Assembly: GCF_002159265.1 (NCBI RefSeq)
Contig: NZ_NFHG01000007.1
Location: 62,001 to 126,000 of the forward strand
Source of the DNA: Flavonifractor sp. An82
GTDB taxonomy: Bacteria; Bacillota; Clostridia; Oscillospirales; Oscillospiraceae
Direction: 5' to 3'
DNA: 64,000 nt
Shown here: piece after piece, positions 59,023 to 64,000 of the stretch
Numbering within the stretch: the stretch's first letter is position 1
Layout: every line of letters begins with the position of its first letter
Translations under genes and position numbers: made by a program
The notes under the pieces: model-generated
Told to the model about the DNA's origin: nothing
Database searches by the model: none
The model's input: the letters and a program-made list of their open reading frames with translations, nothing else

Positions 59023-59871
59023 ATGGCCGATCTGAAGAATAAGACCATTATTACCGTGGCCACCACCGGCGCCTGGCCCACCAAGGAGAACAACCCCAAC
59101 GTCCCCATGACTCCCGCCGAGATCGCCGAGGATGTGTACGCCTGCTGGAAGGCCGGCGCCGCTGTTGCCCACCTGCACATGCGTGACGAGCAGGGCAAGG
59201 GCACTATGGATAAGGAGAAGTTCCGCGAGACCGTGGAGCTGCTGCGTTCCAATCACCCCGACTGCGATATCATCCTGAACATGACCACCTCCGGCGACCT
59301 GAACGCCACCGATGAGACCCGCCAGATCCACCTGAAGGAGCTGCGCCCCGAGATGGGTTCCTACGACTGCGGCTCCATGAACTGGCTGCACACCTCCCTG
59401 TTCCTCAACCCCCCCGCCTTCCTGGAGGAGCTGGGCAAGAACATGCAGGAGTGGGGCGTCAAGCCCGAGATCGAGGCCTTTGACCCCGGCATGATCGCCA
59501 ACGCTCAGTACTACCTGAAGAAGGGCGTGCTGAAGGGGCCCCTGCACTTCCAGTTCTGTATGGGCTGCGCCAACGGCATCCCCGGCACCATGAAGAACCT
59601 GATCTTCATGAAGGAGACCATGGAGTCTCTGTGCCCCGGCTCCACCTGGAGCTGCTTCGGCGTGGGTCACTCCGCTATGACCATGCTGTACGGCGCCGTG
59701 GCCCTGGGCGGCCACATCCGTGTGGGCATGGAGGATAACGTCATGTACGCCAAGGGCCAGCTGGCTCAGAGCAACGTCCAGTTCGTGGACCGCGCCCGCC
59801 GCGTCATCGAGGAGTTCGGCAAGCAGGTTGCCACTCCCGCCGAGGCCCGCGAGATCCTCAGCCTGAAGTAA
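59023..59871 (+). CDS. BKACE: beta-keto acid cleavage enzyme (DUF849)
   Basis: The 282 residues match DUF849 enzymes, which condense a beta-keto acid with acetyl-CoA and release a new CoA ester and acetoacetate (Kce-type reaction). The zinc histidines lie in VAHLHMRDEQGKG; TTSGDLNATDETR, EIEAFDPGMIANA and VGMEDNVMYAKGQLAQSN are further family marks. No lysine-fermentation genes are adjacent, so it need not be the lysine enzyme. The substrate class depends on pocket residues I cannot assign. AAAGGAC lies upstream of the ATG. Confidence 0.93.
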   Translation: MADLKNKTIITVATTGAWPTKENNPNVPMTPAEIAEDVYACWKAGAAVAHLHMRDEQGKGTMDKEKFRETVELLRSNHPDCDIILNMTTSGDLNATDETRQIHLKELRPEMGSYDCGSMNWLHTSLFLNPPAFLEELGKNMQEWGVKPEIEAFDPGMIANAQYYLKKGVLKGPLHFQFCMGCANGIPGTMKNLIFMKETMESLCPGSTWSCFGVGHSAMTMLYGAVALGGHIRVGMEDNVMYAKGQLAQSNVQFVDRARRVIEEFGKQVATPAEAREILSLK

Positions 59872-59885
59872 GCTTTACCATTTCC

Positions 59886-59920
59886 CCCGCAGGAGCGATA
59901 AACGCTCCTGCGGGTCTTTT
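59886..59920 (+). terminator. Terminator after the BKACE gene
   Basis: CCCGCAGGAGCG, loop ATAA, complementary arm, then TCTTTTTATAT. A second hairpin with TCTTTTAT tail follows at about 59945-59983. Confidence 0.93.
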
Positions 59921-60290
59921 TATATCTATTTTCGCCCTCTTCGCGCTCTGAGGCCACACACGGCTTCCAGAGCGTCTTTTATCTCCCCGGTCTCCTACCA
60001 CGTCACACGTGTTTTCCCCGTTCCAGCGCCTCCTGTGCCCCTCTCAGCCCATTTCACATATCTCCAGGCTTTTGTGCGTTTTTTCATCAGTGCTGTCCCA
60101 ATAGGCACCTCACCCACCCTCAGCGACAAAATTTTACCTCCAAAATTGTGCATACTGAACATTTTAAATTATAAACTAAAATTTACGCGCATTGGTTTGT
60201 CAAATTTTTAACTATACTTTTAGATATATTATACAAAACTAGATACTTATTTTTTGGTCAATATGTACTTTTGGTTAGTAACTCACCAAC

Positions 60291-60333
60291 TTGTGGGGAT
60301 TGCACAAAAGCCCTTAACTGGATAAAGTATACC
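60291..60333 (+). promoter_or_regulatory. Activator-type promoter of the MFS transporter gene
   Basis: TTGTGG-GGATT-GCACAA (60291-60307) and TATACC (60328-60333) repeat the layout at 55527-55569 exactly, including GCACAAAA and a CC pair after it. A third, weaker copy TTGTGC-ATACT-GAACAT lies at 60146-60162. The rest of 59984-60290 is strongly AT-rich and holds no gene I can support. Confidence 0.65.
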
Positions 60334-60401
60334 TGCAACAAGGAATGGACTTGCCGGCACATGTCCTGATCCAAACCATTTTTAGAGATGAGGGAAGATC
60401 A

Positions 60402-61739
60402 ATGGCGAAACAAAACCTTCGCGACGGAAACAAGAATTCCGTGGTCAATTTCGGCGCAGGCTGGGTCGTTATCATCTACTGCCTGCTCATGTTTTTCCTG
60501 TACGTCGGTATGTGCAACGACGGCGCTAACATCACCGCCCCCAACGTGGCCTATCGCCTGGGTGTGGAAAACGGCATGATCATGAACATGAACTCCCTGG
60601 CCGGTATCGTCGGCGTGGTGTTCTTCATCATCGTGGGCCAGATCAACCGTAAGATCGGCGCCCGCATGACCTCCGGTATCTGCTGCATCATCTCCGGTAT
60701 CGCGTACATCCTGGCCTGCAACGCTCCCAGCATTGTGGTCTACACCGTAGCTATGTGCTTCGTGTACGGCGGCATCATGTCTGCCGGTTACGTGGCCGGC
60801 GGCACTCTGGTTGCCACCTGGTTCCCCAAGAAGAAGGGCGTGGTCATGGGCTACACCACCATGGGCCATAACTTCGCTTCCGCTTTCTATGTGCAGCTGG
60901 TTGCCATCCTGATCGCCCCCATGATGGCGGGCACCGAGAATATCGGCGAGAACTTCTCCGGCGGCATCATTCCCATCGGCATCGCCGCCATTGTCCTGGG
61001 CATCCTGGGCATGATCTTCATCCGCAACACTCCCCAGGAGCGGGGCCTCAATCCTGACAATGTCTCCGACGAGGTCTACAAGAACGAGTACGACACCGCC
61101 GATGAGGTGGACGGCGACGGCGGCTGGACTACCGGCAAGCTGCTGGCCACCAAGGAGCTGTGGCTGGCTGCCATCACCACCGGCGCCTTCCAGATCTGCT
61201 CCGTGGGCGTCATGAGTCAGCTGGTCATCCGCAACACTCAGCTGGGCTTCACTCAGCAGCAGGCTATGAACGTCATGACCATCCTGGCCCTGGGCGGCGT
61301 GGTCGGCTCCTGGCTCATCGGTATCATCGACGACAAGATCGGCACCAAGAAGACCATGGTTGGTTTCGGCGTGTGGTACGCCATCGCCCTGCTGTGCAAC
61401 TTCGGCGCTGCCGACAGCTCCTCCCCCCTGGTGTATGTCTCCCTGTTCATGATCGCCATGGGCATCGGCGGCTCCGCCAACTTCACCACCTCCCTGCCCG
61501 CCTCCATCTTCGGCCGTCATGGCTTTGACAAGGTGAACAGCGTCATCTTCCCCATCCAGGGCGCTATCACCGCCCTGTGCTTCCTGGTCAACGGCGCCGT
61601 GCAGCTGATGACCGGCGGCCAGATCAAGATGGCCTACCTGGTGTTCGCCGGCGTGGCTCTGGTCAACGTGGTGCTGGTGCTCATCATCAACGAGCATCGC
61701 TTCAACCGCGACTGGAAGGCCGCTCACCCCGGCAAGTAA
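60402..61739 (+). CDS. MFS transporter, OFA (oxalate/formate antiporter-like) type
   Basis: The 445 residues have twelve hydrophobic helices, with a soluble linker of about 30 residues (NTPQERGLNPDNVSDEVYKN) in the middle. The signature GGIMSAGYVAGGTLVATWFP and KKKGVVMGYTTMGHNFAS fits the OFA/monocarboxylate type, which exchanges or imports small organic acids. The ATG is chosen at MAKQNLRDG, with GAGGGAAG upstream; an earlier in-frame ATG lies too near the promoter. Co-regulation with the BKACE genes marks it as the probable importer of their substrate. Confidence 0.9.
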   Translation: MAKQNLRDGNKNSVVNFGAGWVVIIYCLLMFFLYVGMCNDGANITAPNVAYRLGVENGMIMNMNSLAGIVGVVFFIIVGQINRKIGARMTSGICCIISGIAYILACNAPSIVVYTVAMCFVYGGIMSAGYVAGGTLVATWFPKKKGVVMGYTTMGHNFASAFYVQLVAILIAPMMAGTENIGENFSGGIIPIGIAAIVLGILGMIFIRNTPQERGLNPDNVSDEVYKNEYDTADEVDGDGGWTTGKLLATKELWLAAITTGAFQICSVGVMSQLVIRNTQLGFTQQQAMNVMTILALGGVVGSWLIGIIDDKIGTKKTMVGFGVWYAIALLCNFGAADSSSPLVYVSLFMIAMGIGGSANFTTSLPASIFGRHGFDKVNSVIFPIQGAITALCFLVNGAVQLMTGGQIKMAYLVFAGVALVNVVLVLIINEHRFNRDWKAAHPGK

Positions 61740-61752
61740 ATCCTGTACCCTT

Positions 61753-61786
61753 GAGAGGACCGGCGCCCCGCCGGTCCTCTCTTTTT
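61753..61786 (+). terminator. Terminator after the MFS gene
   Basis: GAGAGGACCGGC, loop GCCCC, complementary arm, then TTTTT. Confidence 0.92.
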
Positions 61787-61800
61787 GTGTTCCCAAGCAC

Positions 61801-61833
61801 CAAAAAGCCCCGGCCATACGGCCGGGGCTTTTT
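61801..61833. terminator. Second bidirectional terminator hairpin
   Basis: AAAAAGCCCCGGCC, loop ATAC, complementary arm ending in five T, 15 bases after the previous terminator. Confidence 0.88.
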
Positions 61834-62035
61834 GGGTGTGTGTTGTGTGTGTTGCAAAGGTGTTGGAGAGGGATAAGAGAGGAATTGGTTTGGGAGGATG
61901 GTCTCTTGTTTTGATTCATCTCTGAATCTGTCTGTATCATACCCTGTAAATAAGGCTAAATCGTGTATGCATTGTGAATAAACTGTAAATATCGATTTTC
62001 CTGATTTCTTCCTCTCGTTCTGTCCACTTTGCCGC

Positions 62036-62064
62036 TTGACAGGGCCACGGTTTGGTGCTATAGT
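62036..62064 (+). promoter_or_regulatory. Sigma-A promoter of thrS
   Basis: TTGACA (62036-62041) and TATAGT (62059-62064) with a 17-base spacer, directly before the T-box leader. Confidence 0.82.
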
Positions 62065-62069
62065 TTCCT

Positions 62070-62343
62070 CGTTAAAATGGCATGGACGGAGAAGAACCCG
62101 CACAGCGGCGGACAGAGAGGGTCCCGTTTTGGTGGAAGGGACCTGCGACACGCGGCGGCTGTACCACTCCCGAGCCGCCCGGGATGACCGGGCCGGGGCT
62201 TTCCCGTTACAGAAAGTCACAAGCGGCATGAAGTCACGCTGCGCGCCCTCCGCGACGGCGCCTCTGCACTCCATGCAAGCAGGGTGGAACCGTGGGACGT
62301 TTTTTCGCCTCACCCCTGACCGACAGGGGTGAGGCGTTTTCTT
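62070..62343 (+). promoter_or_regulatory. T-box leader of thrS
   Basis: The conserved T-box AGGGTGGAACCGTGGG (62281-62296) lies just before a 12-bp terminator stem (CGCCTCACCCCT, 62306-62336) with T-run. Upstream is a long structured leader of about 210 bases. Uncharged tRNA-Thr should pair with it and prevent termination. A threonine codon ACC at 62163-62165 is a possible specifier, but I could not fold stem I with certainty. Confidence 0.92.
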
Positions 62344-62378
62344 TACCCTCCGCCCCAAGTTACAAGGAGGTTTTTTGT

Positions 62379-64000
62379 ATGTCCGAAGAAATCAAGAACG
62401 AGTTTTCCTTTGAAAATCCCGAGTACCGCAAGACCTACTGGCACACCTGCTCCCACATTCTGGCCCAGGCTGTCAAGCGTCTGTGGCCCGAGGTGAAGCT
62501 GGCCATCGGCCCCGCCATCGAGGAGGGCTTCTACTACGATATGCTCTCCCCCTTCCCCTTCACCGCCGATCATCTGGCCCAGATCGAGGGCGAGATGCGC
62601 AAGATCTGCAAGGAGAAGCTGAAGCTGGAGCGGTTTGAGCTACCCCGGGCCGAGGCCCTCAAGCTGATGGAGGAGAAGGGCGAGCCCTTCAAGGTGGAGC
62701 TCATCAACGACCTGCCCGAGGATGCCGTCATCTCCTTCTACAAGCAGGGCGAGTTCACCGACCTGTGCGCCGGCCCCCACCTGGACTCCACCGCCCGGGT
62801 CAAGGGCAACGCCATCAAGCTCACCGCCTGCAACGCCGCCTACTGGCGGGGCGACTCCAACCGGGAGACCCTCCAGCGCATCTACGGCATCGCCTTCCCC
62901 AAGAAGGACGAGCTGGATGCCTGGGTAAAGCAGCGTGAGGAGGCCCTCAAGCGGGACCACAACAAGCTGGGCCGCGAGCTGGAGTACTTCACCACCGTGG
63001 ACGTGATCGGCCAGGGCCTGCCCATCATCCTGCCCAAGGGCGCCCGCACCATCCAGACCCTCCAGCGCTGGGTGGAGGACGAGGAGCAGAAGCGGGGCTA
63101 TCTGCTGACCAAGACCCCCTATATGGCCAAGCGGGAGCTGTATAAGATCTCCGGCCACTGGGACCACTACCTGGACGGCATGTTCGTGCTGGGCGATCCC
63201 CACGACGAGGAGCAGGAGTGCTTCGCCCTGCGTCCCATGACCTGCCCCTTCCAGTACCAGGTCTTCCTGAACCGGGGCCGCAGCTACCGCGACCTGCCCA
63301 TGCGCCTGGGTGAGACCTCCACCCTGTTCCGTAACGAGGACTCCGGCGAGATGCACGGCCTGATCCGTGTCCGCCAGTTCACCATCTCCGAGGGCCACCT
63401 GATCCTCCGCCCCGAGCAGCTGGAGCAGGAGTTCAAGGGCTGCCTGGATCTGGCCAAGTACTGCCTGGGCACCGTGGGCCTGCTGGACAAGTGTACCTTC
63501 CGCTTCTCCCAGTGGGATCCCGCCAACCCCAACAACAAGTACGAGGGCACCGCCGAGCAGTGGGAGACCGCCCAGAAGGTCATGGGCCAGATCCTGGACG
63601 ACCTGGGCGTGGAGTACACCATCGGCATCGACGAGGCCGCCTTCTACGGACCCAAGCTGGACATCCAGTACAAGAACGTCTTCGGCAAGGAGGACACCCT
63701 GGTCACCATCCAGATCGACATGCTGCTGGCCAAGCAGTTCGGCATGGAGTACGTGGACGCCGACGGCCAGAAGAAGACCCCCTATATCATCCACCGCACC
63801 TCCCTGGGCTGCTACGAGCGCACCCTGGCCTACCTGCTGGAGGAGTACGGCGGCGCTCTGCCCACCTGGATGTCCCCCGAGCAGATCCGCATCCTGCCCA
63901 TCACCGACCGGGCCGCCGACTACAGCTATGAGCTGAAGAACAAGCTGTTCGCTCAGGGCTACCGCGTGGAGGTGGATGAGCGCAACGAGAAGATCGGCAA
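62379..64000 (+). CDS. thrS: Threonine-tRNA ligase (5' part, no TGS domain)
   Basis: The frame runs off the window end after 540 residues. It starts ATG (SEEIKNEFSFENPEYRKTYW) after AAGGAGG and reaches the editing-domain motif HTCSH within 25 residues, so the usual N-terminal TGS domain (about 60 residues) is absent. The editing site is complete (HTCSH, CAGPH). The class II core shows the zinc ligands in RPMTCPFQYQ, the histidine of SEGHLI, and IIHRTSLGCYERT; RNEDSGEMHGLIRVRQF is motif 2. The anticodon domain has begun (RILPITDRAADY). Two-thirds of the normal C-terminal domain lies beyond the window. Confidence 0.95.
   Translation, partial: MSEEIKNEFSFENPEYRKTYWHTCSHILAQAVKRLWPEVKLAIGPAIEEGFYYDMLSPFPFTADHLAQIEGEMRKICKEKLKLERFELPRAEALKLMEEKGEPFKVELINDLPEDAVISFYKQGEFTDLCAGPHLDSTARVKGNAIKLTACNAAYWRGDSNRETLQRIYGIAFPKKDELDAWVKQREEALKRDHNKLGRELEYFTTVDVIGQGLPIILPKGARTIQTLQRWVEDEEQKRGYLLTKTPYMAKRELYKISGHWDHYLDGMFVLGDPHDEEQECFALRPMTCPFQYQVFLNRGRSYRDLPMRLGETSTLFRNEDSGEMHGLIRVRQFTISEGHLILRPEQLEQEFKGCLDLAKYCLGTVGLLDKCTFRFSQWDPANPNNKYEGTAEQWETAQKVMGQILDDLGVEYTIGIDEAAFYGPKLDIQYKNVFGKEDTLVTIQIDMLLAKQFGMEYVDADGQKKTPYIIHRTSLGCYERTLAYLLEEYGGALPTWMSPEQIRILPITDRAADYSYELKNKLFAQGYRVEVDERNEKIG

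Noticed and set aside
60291-60307. Sigma-54 promoter
   Set aside because: GG and GC are 7 bases apart instead of the required 10, and no sigma-54 activator gene is nearby.
55646-61739. Lysine fermentation (kce) locus
   Set aside because: Only the BKACE gene fits; kamA, kamD/E, kdd and kal are absent, and the other genes do not match that pathway.

Overview
The window is GC-rich DNA (about 60-65% GC by eye) from a spore-forming, anaerobic Gram-positive bacterium, most likely a Clostridia member of the Oscillospiraceae (Flavonifractor / Intestinimonas / Pseudoflavonifractor type). The evidence is WalK-YycH-YycI, SpmA/SpmB, YlbJ, an AbrB/SpoVT-type regulator, an anaerobic NrdG, the oxygen-independent (cbi) cobalamin route, T-box control of thrS and strong GGAGG ribosome binding sites. 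The genus is an inference from gene content. I saw no rRNA, tRNA, CRISPR array, prophage or transposase gene.

Layout. 1-3064: end of walK, then yycH and yycI on the plus strand, closed by a bidirectional terminator. 3074-4124: hpf and a DUF134 regulator. 4222-29615: one minus-strand block of 24 genes covering the path from glutamyl-tRNA to cobalamin. It starts at a sigma-A promoter and a cobalamin riboswitch with an intrinsic terminator (29323-29615). It then reads cbiD, cbiF, cbiG, cbiH, cobK, cbiET, cbiA, cobT, cobU, cobS, a short cobU-like gene, cobC, cbiB, cobD, cobQ, cbiC, cbiK. A second cobalamin riboswitch (13876-14018) precedes the cobalt transporter cbiMNQO, then cbiL and the tetrapyrrole genes hemA-sirC, hemC, cobA-hemD, hemB, hemL. 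Most junctions overlap by about 4 bases. 29628-32518: a GNAT acetyltransferase and a P-type ATPase. 32709-36850: a small membrane protein, a ROK glucokinase, a flippase-like and glycolipid glycosyltransferase pair, and an Sfp-type phosphopantetheinyl transferase. 36932-37202: a non-coding array of seven consecutive hairpins. 37442-41994: a two-component system and iscU/iscS. 42205-48211: an AI-2E-family permease, a MITE-like element, DegV, TetR, YlbJ, SpmA/B and an AbrB protein. 48459-54636: rsmI, a TrmN6-like methyltransferase, a Nudix hydrolase, an XRE regulator with a divergent 44-residue ORF, nrdG, a split chromate transporter and nadE.

54788-61739 is the most unusual part. An HxlR regulator diverges from a catabolic cluster: cupin, SDR, 3-hydroxyacyl-CoA-dehydrogenase-type oxidoreductase, metal-dependent cyclase/hydrolase, BKACE (DUF849 beta-keto acid cleavage enzyme) and an OFA-type MFS transporter. 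The two transcription units of this cluster share a near-identical 17-bp palindrome and a TATACC box at the same spacing, which suggests one activator and one inducing substrate. The window ends inside thrS, which has a T-box leader and lacks the usual N-terminal TGS domain.

The genes cooperate in two main ways. The cobalamin block imports cobalt and builds the corrinoid from its own 5-aminolevulinate branch under B12 feedback. The BKACE cluster looks built to import an acid, open a ring or ester bond, oxidise a hydroxyl to a beta-keto acid and cleave it with acetyl-CoA. The substrate cannot be read from the sequence.
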